In this document: in pieces, positions 16,433-25,231 of the stretch
How positions within the stretch are numbered: position 1 is the stretch's first letter
How the letters are laid out: every line of letters begins with the position of its first letter
From: an uncultured Saprospirales bacterium
GTDB taxonomy: Bacteria > Bacteroidota > Bacteroidia > Chitinophagales > Saprospiraceae
Reading direction: 5' to 3'
Length of the DNA stretch: 46,110 bases
NCBI GenBank assembly: GCA_937864265.1
Contig: CALMIR010000096.1
Span: forward strand, 1 to 46,110
Notes under the pieces: model-generated
What the model was told of the DNA's origin: nothing
Seen by the model: only the letters and a program-made list of their open reading frames with translations
Database searches by the model: none
Position numbers and translations under genes: made by a program

Positions 16433-18490
16433 ATGAAATGCTTCAAATACGCGCTCACGGTCATGTTAACGATCTTGAGCTATCACTTAGCAGTAGCTTC
16501 CAGTCACCGGGAAGCGCCACTGATTGCCAATGATCCTTTGGCAGATAATGTGGATCTGTACGCTTTCAGAAATCCGTACAATCCGCGAAATATCATTATC
16601 GCAGCTACCTATGTGCCGCTGCAGTTGCCACATGGTGGCCCCAATTATTACCAGTTTGGCGAAAACGTGCGCTACGAAATTCACATCGATAACGACGCTT
16701 CTATTCCTGGTGATGAAATCATTTACCGTTTTACTTTTCAGGCTCGCAATGAAGATCCCACTACTTTTTTCAACATCCGCTTGGGTTCTGAAAACCTGAA
16801 AATGACTTATAAGCTGGAAAAAAGTATCAACGGCGGCAATACCTGGTTGACCATTGTAAATGGAGGTCCGGTGCCGCCCAACAACATCGGAGAACGCTCG
16901 ATTCAATCGGAAGTAGGTTTGAATGTACCGAATTATCAAACCTTGGTCAATCAATCCATCCGCAATGCCATCACTGGTGAGAAAGTATTTTGTGGCCCAG
17001 TGGATGATCCATTCTTTGTGGATCTGGGCGGTATCTTCGATTTGGGCGATGCTCCTCGCCAAAACGGTACTCCGGCAGATGGCTTGGCCTGCATGAATAC
17101 CAGCGCAATCGTATTGGAAATTCCAATTCCTTACCTGAGAAAGGCAGGTGCTCGCAGGATTCCCGAAAATATACTCGATGGAGATTATGTGATTGGTGTG
17201 TGGGCTTCTGCTAGCCGCCCCCGCATGCGTACCCTGACACAAGGTGGTGAAAGCTATTCCGGCGATTGGGTACAAGTATCCCGTTTGGGTATGCCATTGA
17301 CCAACGAAGCGGTCATTCCCATAGGTATGAAAGACTACTGGAACGCGATTACACCTTATGACGAACTGGCAGACGATTTACTAGATCAGTATTTCTACAA
17401 TCCTGAACTGGCTTTGTACATGGACGACGATTTGTTTGGCGGTGCGGTACCTGCATTTGGCCCATTGCGCATCCAGCGCAATTCCTTACAAGCTTTCGAC
17501 TTTGGCAATGGTCAGGATGGATTGTTTCCGCTCAAAGGTTCAGCCGCAGTGGCTGGTACAGCACTGGATGATGCCATTTTTGGCACTTTACTACTGCCTG
17601 GTCCTGGTTTGCCTCGTTCAGTTGATTTGTGGCCTGCCTTCCATACGGGAGTGCCCAATTTTCCGCCCTATCAACTGGCTACAGGCAAAGAAGGAAATCC
17701 ATTGGCACCGGGAAAACCATTTGTCAATAACTTTTTACCCAATGGTGGGGATATGCTTCGCCTGAATATGGCTGTTCCGCCCACAGACCGGACAGACCCC
17801 AATTTTTCTTCTTTAGGATTGATTCAGGCAGCTGTTTTGGGCCTCACTGACCCAACCTATAACACAACGACAGATTTGCAGTTTATTCCAAACATGGATG
17901 GTTTCCCAAATGGTCGCCGCTTTGAAGATGATGTTACTAGAATTGAATTACAGGCAGTAGCTGGTGTTGTACTGGCCGCGGTTGGTTTGTGGTACGACGA
18001 TTATACTGCCGGAGGGGATAACCCTGTTACCCAGGATTTGCTGGATGTATTGACCTATACTACTGGCGTAGAAGCCAATGATGCAGCATTTGGCACCAAA
18101 TTCCCATTCCTGGCTTTGCCTTGGGCAGGGGATAGCGAATGCAGTGGACCAGTAGCCATGAGTGTCGCCAACCTCAGTGTGCCAAATGGGCACTTGAGTC
18201 TGGGCGCTCCCCTACAAGCCAATCAAGAAATCGGCATGAACAACTATCCCAATCCATTCAAGCAAAGTACGGAAATCCGCTTTGATTTGGCTGTCGAGCG
18301 AGAAGTTGGTATTGCCGTGTACAACATGAGCGGACAGGTTGTACAGCAATTAGGCAGTGGGTGGTATGCCAAAGGCATCAACCGCCTGACTTGGGATGCC
18401 AGCAATCAACCCGCAGGGGTTTACTTTGCCAAAATCACAGCCACCGATGGCACGATTTTGCAAATACACAAAATGATAAAGAATAACTAG
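16433..18490 (+). CDS. DUF4331 domain protein with T9SS C-terminal sorting domain, copy 2
   Basis: About 685 residues. A signal peptide (MKCFKYALTVMLTILSYHLA) leads into SSHREAPLIANDPLADNVDL, and the DUF4331 domain is closely similar to copy 1 throughout. The extra C-terminus (about the last 85 residues) starts NNYPNPFKQSTEIRFDL and contains VYNMSGQVV and PAGVYFAKI, a type A T9SS sorting domain, so the protein is exported to the surface. ATG 16,433 is chosen; the frame is open to a GTG at 16,400, but the signal peptide fits best from 16,433. Confidence 0.9.
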   Translation: MKCFKYALTVMLTILSYHLAVASSHREAPLIANDPLADNVDLYAFRNPYNPRNIIIAATYVPLQLPHGGPNYYQFGENVRYEIHIDNDASIPGDEIIYRFTFQARNEDPTTFFNIRLGSENLKMTYKLEKSINGGNTWLTIVNGGPVPPNNIGERSIQSEVGLNVPNYQTLVNQSIRNAITGEKVFCGPVDDPFFVDLGGIFDLGDAPRQNGTPADGLACMNTSAIVLEIPIPYLRKAGARRIPENILDGDYVIGVWASASRPRMRTLTQGGESYSGDWVQVSRLGMPLTNEAVIPIGMKDYWNAITPYDELADDLLDQYFYNPELALYMDDDLFGGAVPAFGPLRIQRNSLQAFDFGNGQDGLFPLKGSAAVAGTALDDAIFGTLLLPGPGLPRSVDLWPAFHTGVPNFPPYQLATGKEGNPLAPGKPFVNNFLPNGGDMLRLNMAVPPTDRTDPNFSSLGLIQAAVLGLTDPTYNTTTDLQFIPNMDGFPNGRRFEDDVTRIELQAVAGVVLAAVGLWYDDYTAGGDNPVTQDLLDVLTYTTGVEANDAAFGTKFPFLALPWAGDSECSGPVAMSVANLSVPNGHLSLGAPLQANQEIGMNNYPNPFKQSTEIRFDLAVEREVGIAVYNMSGQVVQQLGSGWYAKGINRLTWDASNQPAGVYFAKITATDGTILQIHKMIKNN

Positions 18491-18653
18491 TAAGGGGGAT
18501 TTTTGGAGTGTGTGAGCACCTGGTGTTCTCAGTTCTAATTGCGTCAAGATGTAGGTAAATGGAATGCTGATAATGGCCTGTTGCTGGGCACACTCCTTTT
18601 TTTACCCCTATTTCTAACAAGTATTTAACAACCCATTAATAAATTAATCAACC

Positions 18654-19886
18654 ATGCGCCATCAAATACTATTCAGCCTGCTGCTACTTGGCAGCCTGCT
18701 CTTATCCTGCCAACAAAACACTTCGACTAAAGATAAGCAAGTGGACGAGTCCACTTCTATTCCTGAGTTATTGGATCGCAATGAAGCATTGTACCACGGT
18801 AAGGAATGGGATAATGTACAAAACCAATATGCCCAGTTTCGTGACAAAATCCTTGCAAATGCCGATGCAGGAGAAGCCCGCTTGTTTATGGCTCAATTGT
18901 TTATGAACGAAGCCAGAATAACGGGCGAGCACGGTCATTATTATCCCGCTGCTTTAGAATTGTTGAATAAGGCTATTGAAGCAGATACCGAAAACAATGA
19001 TTTATTGTTTCGGGCTTTGTCCTCTAAAGCAGCGGTTTTACTTTCTCAGCACGATTTCAGCCAGGCTTTGGAAGTAGGACAAAAAGCGGTAGCCATGAAC
19101 CCCTACAACGCATTTATTTACGGAGTTTTGGTGGATGCCCATGTCGAATTGGGGCAATACGAGAAAGCCGTTGAAATGGCCGATAAGATGATGTCCATTC
19201 GACCAGACTTGCGCTCCTATGCGCGGGTATCGTATTTGAGAGAAATTCACGGCGATGTGGATGGGGCAATCGAAGCCTTAGAAATGGCGGTCAAAGCAGG
19301 CTATCCGGGCTATGAACAAACCAGTTGGACTCGCCTGACTTTGGGCGAGTTGTACCAGCGATATGACCGGGTGGAGCAAGCGGAGCAAGCATTTCAAATG
19401 GCACTTCAAGAACGCCCGGATTACCCTTTTGCCTATGCCGCTTTGGCCGAATTGAAAATTGAGCAAAAAGCATACGAGGCAGCGGAAAAACTTTTGAAGC
19501 AGGCCGCAGCTATCATTCCCGAAGTCGGGTTTTACGAACAAATGGCACACATTTATAAAGTAAAAGGCAATCAAATCGATTTTGAAAAAACAATTGCCAT
19601 CATATTCAGCATGCTTCAAGATGACGTGGACTCCGGACACAATATGAATTTGGAGTATGCTACTATTTACAGCGAGTTGCTACAAGATTATGACAAAGCT
19701 TTGGAGTATGCCTTAGCAGAATGGGAAAAGCGCCCTGAAAACATTGATGTGAACCGCCAATTAGCCGGCATCTATTTTGTCCAAAATAATCTCGAAAAAG
19801 CACAAAATCATTTTGAGAAAGCCCAAAAAACAAACTCTAAGCACCCTGATTTGTTAGTTCTGCAAGGCCAATTGGCCATGAACTAA
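18654..19886 (+). CDS. TPR-repeat lipoprotein
   Basis: 410 residues with a lipoprotein signal (MRHQILFSLLLLGSLLLSCQ, lipid Cys near 18) and then helix-turn-helix tetratricopeptide repeats over most of the protein, e.g. ALEVGQKAVAMNPYNAFIYG, EKAVEMADKMMSIRPDLRSY and QAEQAFQMALQERPDYPFAY. Such proteins serve as binding scaffolds; no enzyme motif is visible. It follows the DUF4331 pair after a 163-bp gap and precedes the aldo/keto reductase by 11 bp, with which it is likely co-transcribed. Confidence 0.88.
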   Translation: MRHQILFSLLLLGSLLLSCQQNTSTKDKQVDESTSIPELLDRNEALYHGKEWDNVQNQYAQFRDKILANADAGEARLFMAQLFMNEARITGEHGHYYPAALELLNKAIEADTENNDLLFRALSSKAAVLLSQHDFSQALEVGQKAVAMNPYNAFIYGVLVDAHVELGQYEKAVEMADKMMSIRPDLRSYARVSYLREIHGDVDGAIEALEMAVKAGYPGYEQTSWTRLTLGELYQRYDRVEQAEQAFQMALQERPDYPFAYAALAELKIEQKAYEAAEKLLKQAAAIIPEVGFYEQMAHIYKVKGNQIDFEKTIAIIFSMLQDDVDSGHNMNLEYATIYSELLQDYDKALEYALAEWEKRPENIDVNRQLAGIYFVQNNLEKAQNHFEKAQKTNSKHPDLLVLQGQLAMN

Positions 19887-19897
19887 CTAAATCAAAC

Positions 19898-20857
19898 ATG
19901 GAGTACAGAAGACTTGGAAAAACCGGCTTACAGGTAAGCGCCCTATCCTTGGGTTCCTGGCTGACCTTTGGCAAACAGATTGGCGACGATGTGGCCGAAC
20001 AGTTGATGGTTAAAGCCTATGAACTTGGGGTGAATTTTTTTGACAACGCCGAAATCTACGCCCGGGGACAATCGGAGATCGTCATGGGCAAAATTTTGAA
20101 CAAACTCAACTGGGATCGCAGCAGCTACCTGGTGTCTAGCAAGGTGTTTTTCGGTTCTGGCGGCAAATTGCCCAACCAGACCGGGCTCAACCGCAAGCAC
20201 ATCATGGAGGCCTGTGAGGCTTCTTTGAAACGCCTTCAGGTGGAGTATATCGATCTTTATTTTTGCCATCGCCCCGATCCAATTACGCCGATTGAAGAAA
20301 CGGTTTGGGCTATGAACCACTTGATACAGCAAGGGAAAATATTGTATTGGGGCACATCCGAATGGTCGGCAGCGTCCATTTTAGAAGCCCATCGAATAGC
20401 CAAAGACCTACGTCTGATCGGCCCAGTGATGGAACAACCGGAATACAATATGTTTCACCGGCAGCGATTTGAAAAGGAATATGCTGAATTGTACGACTCG
20501 GTAGGGCTGGGTACCACCATCTGGTCGCCTTTGGCCTCTGGCGTTTTGACTGGAAAATACCTGAACGGCTTTCCTGAAGATACGCGCTTGGGCATGACCG
20601 GCTTGGAATGGCTGAAAAACAGCAGTCTGACGGAGGAACGATTGGTCAAGGTGCGGCAATTGAAGCAATTGGCGGATGAGTTGAATACTTCATTGCCCAA
20701 ACTGGCTTTGGCTTGGTGCTTGAAAAATCCAAACGTCAGCACGGTCATACTGGGGGCATCGAAAGTCCACCATTTGGAGGAAAATTTAGCTTCCTCCGAG
20801 TTGTTGGCGGTGCTGACGGAAGAGGTGATGGGGAGGATAGAGGGAATTATTGGTTAG
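19898..20857 (+). CDS. Aldo/keto reductase, Kv-beta/YghZ-like
   Basis: 319 residues of the NADPH-dependent aldo/keto reductase superfamily. The catalytic tetrad is complete: D49 and Y54 in FDNAEIYARG, K82 in VSSKVFFG and H124 in DLYFCHRPDP. EYRRLGKTGLQVSALSLGSW is the typical start, and WSPLASGVLTGKY and VILGASKVHHLEEN are cofactor-binding motifs. The best match by eye is the potassium-channel beta-subunit/YghZ subgroup; substrate unknown. It starts 11 bp after the TPR lipoprotein stop. Its 3' end abuts repeat locus R2. Confidence 0.93.
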   Translation: MEYRRLGKTGLQVSALSLGSWLTFGKQIGDDVAEQLMVKAYELGVNFFDNAEIYARGQSEIVMGKILNKLNWDRSSYLVSSKVFFGSGGKLPNQTGLNRKHIMEACEASLKRLQVEYIDLYFCHRPDPITPIEETVWAMNHLIQQGKILYWGTSEWSAASILEAHRIAKDLRLIGPVMEQPEYNMFHRQRFEKEYAELYDSVGLGTTIWSPLASGVLTGKYLNGFPEDTRLGMTGLEWLKNSSLTEERLVKVRQLKQLADELNTSLPKLALAWCLKNPNVSTVILGASKVHHLEENLASSELLAVLTEEVMGRIEGIIG

Positions 20858-20859
20858 GT

Positions 20860-21120
20860 CAAGGCGAAAGGCTAGTCTTTTCCCGCCTCCTTCGTCATCG
20901 GGCAGGGAGGAATCGAAGGCAAGGCGATAGGACAAGCTTTTCCCGCCTCCTTCGTCGTCGGGCAGGGCGCAATCGAGGAATCGAGGTGTGAGTAAGGCTG
21001 AGCTTAGCCACACCTACTCCTCAGTTGCTCAAAAAGCCAAGCCTCAAGCCCGGCTAGTCAAATACTCCCTGCCCGACCGGGTGCACCCGGGCGGGAAAAA
21101 CCAAGCCTCAAGCCCGGCTA
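20860..21120. repeat. Intergenic composite repeat locus R2
   Basis: This fills the gap between convergent genes. Tandem copies of the 60-bp unit (start TCCCGCCTCCTTCGTC at 20,881 and 20,941) are inverted relative to locus R1. AGGTGTG...GGCT/AGCC...ACACCT forms a hairpin at about 20,982-21,015. CCCGACCGGGTGCACCCGGG (21,072-21,095) is a 24-nt palindrome with one mismatch. CCAAGCCTCAAGCCCGGCTA occurs at 21,037-21,056 and again at 21,101-21,120, flanking the palindrome. No gene is seen. Confidence 0.8.
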
Positions 21121-21215
21121 AAACTAAATTTTGGCGCATTAGGGGGTGGCGAAAAGAGACATTTTTTTTTGCCGCTTCCCTTTTGATTTAAAATACGACT
21201 TTTCATACAGTGATT

Positions 21216-21247
21216 AAAACGGCCTGGAGTGGATGCTTCAGTCGTTT
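21216..21247. terminator. Possible bidirectional terminator between convergent genes
   Basis: AAAACGGCCTGG...CAGTCGTTTTTT forms an imperfect stem flanked by A- and T-runs, just beyond the stop of the minus-strand flippase. The stem is interrupted, so support is moderate. Confidence 0.4.
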
Positions 21248-21248
21248 T

Positions 21249-22739
21249 TTATTTCCTCAATACATACCGTTGCCACAATTCTTTTGTGAAATCAGCAATA
21301 TCCGGTACAATGCGAAGCCCTACAATGAGCGCAGCATATAAAATGCTCACCAGCGCGGAGCGCAGCAACAAATCCAGTAGGAAATGCACCTGAATACTTG
21401 GAATAAGATGATCGATGAGCAGGCAAAACAAACCTGCTCCGATCACACCAAGCATATTGATGCTGAAGGGGTGCATGCGGAAATGGTGATAGACAAACCA
21501 TTGCGTAAAGCAGTTGATGGTAAAAATAGTCAACGCAGTAGCCATTGCAGCGCCTACTATGCCGTAGAGCCGGATAAAGAGGAGGTTGGTAAAAATGTTG
21601 AGTACAGCAGTGGCTATTTTGAAGGCCAGGTCGTAGCGGTATTGGGGCGAATAGTTGAGGATAATACCGTTGTAACCATTGGCAGTGTGGGCCAATTGGC
21701 CTAAGCCGAGGAATACTGCCACGTATTTGCCTACCTCAAATTGCGGGCCGATGATGGTGACGATATGATCTAGATTGATCACTATACCCACGAAAATCAG
21801 TACACCTACAGCAAAATTATCGAGTGCCGTACGGCGATATAATTCCTGAATTTTATCGAAGTCCCTATCTTTCCAGGCATCCGATAAAATGGGTGAGGTG
21901 ATTTTGGCCATACTGTTGTGGGGGATAATAATGACCGATGCGAAAAAGGAAAAGACCCCATAAATTCCCGCTGCCCCGAGATTGAGCAAGGCAGGTATCA
22001 TTAATATGTCAATTTTGGTGGTGATTTTGCTGCCCAGCGTCGCAAAAATGGAATAAAAGTTGTAGCCGACAATTTCTTTGAAAATCGGTTTCCTGAAAAT
22101 GCTCCAGTCCATCCGGCGATGCAATTCGCCGATGTGATAACTAAAAGCCAGCATACCCAACACACTCACCAGCAAGCGCGATACGTACCCGATAATGAAC
22201 ACTTCCAGGCTAATTTGGTGGAAAAAATACAAACCTATCAGTGTTAATCCTGCCAGTCGAGCTACCACGTCGCGGAAAAAGGTGGGAATGCGGGGTCGCA
22301 AGAGTCCAGAGAGGTAGTTTTCCAGCAAGTCGGAATAAATCAATAGCACCAGCGCAACCAGCAGCATAGGGTAGTACTGCTGAATATACTCCCGGCTGCC
22401 CGGGCGATCGTAAATGTTGATAATCAGCTCCTTGAATAACAGAATCAGAATAAAAGTCAATACCAAACCTGCAGTACGAACAACAAAAAGGAAACCGAGG
22501 TAACCATTATGGCCTTTTTCTCTATCTTTGAAGTATGGAAAGAAACGGATGATGGAAATGTTACCGCCAAAACCAGCCAACAAAGCCAGGAATTCAGCCA
22601 TTTCGCTTACCCAAATCGTGAAGCCCAGCACTTCTTCACCGATAATGCGCGGAAAGAGCAGGTTGTTGGCAAAACCCACGATCAGCCCGATGTACATGAA
22701 CAGGCCTGAACCGATCCCCTGGCGTTTAATGCTTCCCAT
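21249..22739 (-). CDS. Polysaccharide/oligosaccharide flippase (Wzx/MOP superfamily)
   Basis: 496 residues with about 12-14 hydrophobic segments across the whole length, starting GIGSGLFMYIGLIVGFANNL. Length and topology fit lipid-linked oligosaccharide flippases of the MOP exporter superfamily. It would move undecaprenyl-linked glycan units across the inner membrane. Divergent from the sulfotransferase-like gene with only 16 bp between start codons, so any promoter for one overlaps the coding region of the other. No glycosyltransferase lies nearby, leaving the glycan unknown. Confidence 0.88.
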   Translation of the reverse strand: MGSIKRQGIGSGLFMYIGLIVGFANNLLFPRIIGEEVLGFTIWVSEMAEFLALLAGFGGNISIIRFFPYFKDREKGHNGYLGFLFVVRTAGLVLTFILILLFKELIINIYDRPGSREYIQQYYPMLLVALVLLIYSDLLENYLSGLLRPRIPTFFRDVVARLAGLTLIGLYFFHQISLEVFIIGYVSRLLVSVLGMLAFSYHIGELHRRMDWSIFRKPIFKEIVGYNFYSIFATLGSKITTKIDILMIPALLNLGAAGIYGVFSFFASVIIIPHNSMAKITSPILSDAWKDRDFDKIQELYRRTALDNFAVGVLIFVGIVINLDHIVTIIGPQFEVGKYVAVFLGLGQLAHTANGYNGIILNYSPQYRYDLAFKIATAVLNIFTNLLFIRLYGIVGAAMATALTIFTINCFTQWFVYHHFRMHPFSINMLGVIGAGLFCLLIDHLIPSIQVHFLLDLLLRSALVSILYAALIVGLRIVPDIADFTKELWQRYVLRK

Positions 22740-22755
22740 TTAAAACGAAACGCTT

Positions 22756-23346
22756 ATGAATGTTTTTGTGCTCTGCACCGGACGTACAGCCTCGGTCGCC
22801 TTCGCCAAAGCTTGCGAACATATAGAGAATTTTTCAGCTTCCCATGAATCAAGGGTACAATTTCTCGGCGAAGAACGCATTAATTTTCCAGACCAACACA
22901 TCGAAGTGGACAATCGCCTGAGCTGGTTTATGGGAAAACTGGATGAAAAATACGGCAAATCGGCGTTTTATGTGCATTTGTTGCGCGATAGGGAGGCTAC
23001 GGCCAGGAGTTTCATGCAGCGATGGGAGATGAAAGGCAGTATCATTCATGCCTATGCCGAAAATATACTCATGGGAGCAAGCGGACAAGGGGAAGACATT
23101 TGTCGGGATTATGTGGACACGGTAAATGCCAATATTCGCCATTTCCTGAAAGATAAACCGCAGCAAATGACCATCCATTTGGAGCAAATTCGCCCCGGTT
23201 TTGAACTTTTTTGGCAAAAAATCGGCGCAATCGGTAATTTGCAGGCCGCTTTGGCTGAATTCGATGCCAAGCACAATCCATCTTTACCAACTGGCGGTTT
23301 GCTGGGAAAACTTAAAAAACGCTTGAAAGGGTCATCACTTGTATGA
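22756..23346 (+). CDS. Sulfotransferase-like P-loop protein
   Basis: 196 residues with N-terminal VFVLCTGRTASVAFAKACEH, resembling the 5'-phosphosulfate-binding loop of sulfotransferases, and a middle strand FYVHLLRDREATARSFMQRW resembling the 3'-phosphate-binding RDP region (here RDR). If so it would transfer sulfate from PAPS to a glycan, lipid or other acceptor. It is shorter than most sulfotransferases. The stop overlaps the next gene as ATGA, indicating coupled translation. Identification rests on two motifs only. Confidence 0.65.
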   Translation: MNVFVLCTGRTASVAFAKACEHIENFSASHESRVQFLGEERINFPDQHIEVDNRLSWFMGKLDEKYGKSAFYVHLLRDREATARSFMQRWEMKGSIIHAYAENILMGASGQGEDICRDYVDTVNANIRHFLKDKPQQMTIHLEQIRPGFELFWQKIGAIGNLQAALAEFDAKHNPSLPTGGLLGKLKKRLKGSSLV

Positions 23347-24182
23347 AAAAAATTTATACCACTTTTTCTTTCTTCAAACAATCCATCGCAGCAAGCCTGT
23401 TGATATTAATGATACTGGCTTTTATAGATGCCTACCTGGGGTATCGGGTGTTTTTACACGGCCTTACCCTGCTGATACTGGTCTTTGTGCTGCTGATCTT
23501 TCGGATCGTGCAATTAAATTACAAATACCAACTCGATCGGGTGCACGATACCAACCAGATGGAGTCCACCATGTGGCTGTACGCCCAATTTAAACCTAGC
23601 GTTGCTTTGCCTGCCATGCGCGATGTAGCAGGCTCCCCTGATTTTCTCAAAGTGTTGGTAGAACAGGTATATCTCCATCAGCCCAAAGTTATCGTAGAAG
23701 CCGGATCGGGTGTTTCCTCCATCATCCTTTCAGAAGCCCTGATGGCTTTACAAATGAATTGCGACCATTATGCCCTGGATCACCTGGAGAAATACGCTGA
23801 TCTGACACGTGAAAAAGTCAAAAATCTCAGGAGCCAGGTGTGGTTTACACCGCTAAAATCTTATGCCATCATGGGAAAAGATTGGCTCTGGTACGATACC
23901 GATTTACTTGACAGGATTCCTTCCATTGATATGCTGGTCATTGATGGCCCACCTGAAAACATACAGCCGATGGCGCGTTACCCCGCGCTACCGCTTTTAA
24001 TCAGTAAGCTCAGCCCAAACGCCGTCATCATTCTGGACGACACCAACCGACCCGATGAACAACAAATTATCCGACGTTGGCAAGAAGAATATAGCTTGGA
24101 AGCAAAGTTTTTATACACAGAAAAAGGAACTTGCGTGTTGAGTAGAAAAACAAATGGGAATCAACTAACACAGAAAAATTAA
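23343..24182 (+). CDS. Membrane-anchored class I methyltransferase-like protein
   Basis: 279 residues. Two N-terminal membrane segments (about 15-33 and 36-56) lead to a cytoplasmic Rossmann-like domain. KVIVEAGSGVSSIILSEAL resembles SAM motif I, and DMLVIDGPPENIQP with AVIILDDTNRPDEQQ matches later strands of Methyltransf_24-like proteins (which carry an acidic DD pair). It overlaps the sulfotransferase-like gene by 4 bp (ATGA). Together with the divergent flippase it may decorate a surface glycan; that is inference. The acceptor is unknown. Confidence 0.65.
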   Translation: MKKIYTTFSFFKQSIAASLLILMILAFIDAYLGYRVFLHGLTLLILVFVLLIFRIVQLNYKYQLDRVHDTNQMESTMWLYAQFKPSVALPAMRDVAGSPDFLKVLVEQVYLHQPKVIVEAGSGVSSIILSEALMALQMNCDHYALDHLEKYADLTREKVKNLRSQVWFTPLKSYAIMGKDWLWYDTDLLDRIPSIDMLVIDGPPENIQPMARYPALPLLISKLSPNAVIILDDTNRPDEQQIIRRWQEEYSLEAKFLYTEKGTCVLSRKTNGNQLTQKN

Positions 24183-24193
24183 GTTCCCGATTT

Positions 24194-24250
24194 GTCCTTA
24201 CCCTAGCAGACACACTTGAAATGAATCGTTTAGCCCGCTAGGGTAAGGAC
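24194..24250 (+). terminator. Perfect 14-bp inverted repeat, probable hairpin
   Basis: GTCCTTACCCTAGC (24,194-24,207) is exactly complementary to 24,237-24,250, with a 29-nt loop. It begins 12 bases after the preceding stop and is followed by only TTT. The large loop is unusual for a terminator; a leader element for the downstream DoxX gene is an alternative. Confidence 0.5.
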
Positions 24251-24280
24251 TTTGATTAATCAGGAACACACCCAAATAAA

Positions 24281-24700
24281 ATGAAAAGAACATATTTAAA
24301 TTCAATCCTCTCTCCAGCCCCTATCTACCTCAACCAAGCTCTGGCCTTTATCAGAGTGTTCGTAGGGGGCTTACTAGCCTTTCATGGGGTGGAAGTCTTT
24401 AACCCAACGCTCATGCAAGAATACGCCCAATGGGAAGCCTTTGCTGGCTCCCAGGCTTTAACGATGGTGTACCTGGGAAAGTCGGCTGAATTGGTATCGG
24501 GAATTTTGTTGCTATTAGGTTTGTTAACCCGTGTGGGAGCGCTGATTGCCATTGGCGCGCTGTCGTACATCACCTTTTTTGTGGGTAGCGGGCGGTTTTG
24601 GTACGAAGACCAGCATCCATTCATGTTTGTGCTATTTGGCATCCTTTTTTTGTTTACCGGCCCAGGAGCCTGGAGCTTGGATAAGCGGATTTTTAAGTAG
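24281..24700 (+). CDS. DoxX family membrane protein
   Basis: 139 residues with four membrane segments. Motifs LAFIRVFVGGLLAFHGVEVF, KSAELVSGILLLLGLLTRVG and FWYEDQHPFMFVLFGILFLF are typical of DoxX/TQO-small-like proteins. Family members are linked to quinone or thiosulfate oxidation in some archaea, but most bacterial copies have no known role. The next ORF begins 39 bp downstream. Confidence 0.88.
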   Translation: MKRTYLNSILSPAPIYLNQALAFIRVFVGGLLAFHGVEVFNPTLMQEYAQWEAFAGSQALTMVYLGKSAELVSGILLLLGLLTRVGALIAIGALSYITFFVGSGRFWYEDQHPFMFVLFGILFLFTGPGAWSLDKRIFK

Positions 24701-24739
24701 CCAAAATAACGATGATCCCCTATTAAAAAAGTTGCAACA

Positions 24740-25231
24740 GTGAAAGTGACCAATATACATAGAAGGACGCTCCAACAGCCCAAAGAAAAATTGGTAGAAT
24801 GGTTTACTACCCTGGCCACTGATCAGGATCGGGTATGGCCTTCCAAGCAATGGCCGCCGATGCGCTTCAAGGAAGGGCTACAAGTTGGCGCTAAGGGTGG
24901 ACATGGCCCCGTCAGATATACAGTAGAAAAAATGGATAACTGGGAGTACATCCAATTTCGATTTACTCAACCCAAAGGTTTTCACGGTTATCATCGCTTG
25001 GAAATCAATGCCGTAACACGTACTCAAACAGAGATAAAACACGTACTTAAAATGAATACGTCAGGCGCAGCCACCTTTTCCTGGCTGTTGGTATTTCGGC
25101 CTTTGCACGATGCTTTGATAGAAGATGCTTTCGATAAAGTGGAAAACCAGTTTTCTGATCAAACAAAACGAACGGCCTGGAGTTTTTGGGTCAAATTTTT
25201 GAGAAATATCCTTAAAAAAATCACGGCATGA
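24740..25231 (+). CDS. SRPBCC-like small-ligand-binding-fold protein
   Basis: 163 residues, no signal peptide. The pattern of an N-terminal strand (KVTNIHRRTLQQPKEKLVEW), helices, a beta-rich middle (PVRYTVEKMDNWEYIQFRFT, HRLEINAVTRTQTEIKHVLK) and a long C-terminal helix fits the SRPBCC/START-like fold. No catalytic motif is seen. The start is GTG at 24,740, since there is no suitable ATG nearby. Its stop overlaps the following methyltransferase by ATGA. Confidence 0.65.
   Translation: MKVTNIHRRTLQQPKEKLVEWFTTLATDQDRVWPSKQWPPMRFKEGLQVGAKGGHGPVRYTVEKMDNWEYIQFRFTQPKGFHGYHRLEINAVTRTQTEIKHVLKMNTSGAATFSWLLVFRPLHDALIEDAFDKVENQFSDQTKRTAWSFWVKFLRNILKKITA

Noticed and set aside
22523-22530. TATCTTTG inside the flippase gene as promoter of the sulfotransferase-like gene
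   Set aside because: It matches TAnnTTTG, but such matches are expected by chance and no -33 TTG is at the right distance.
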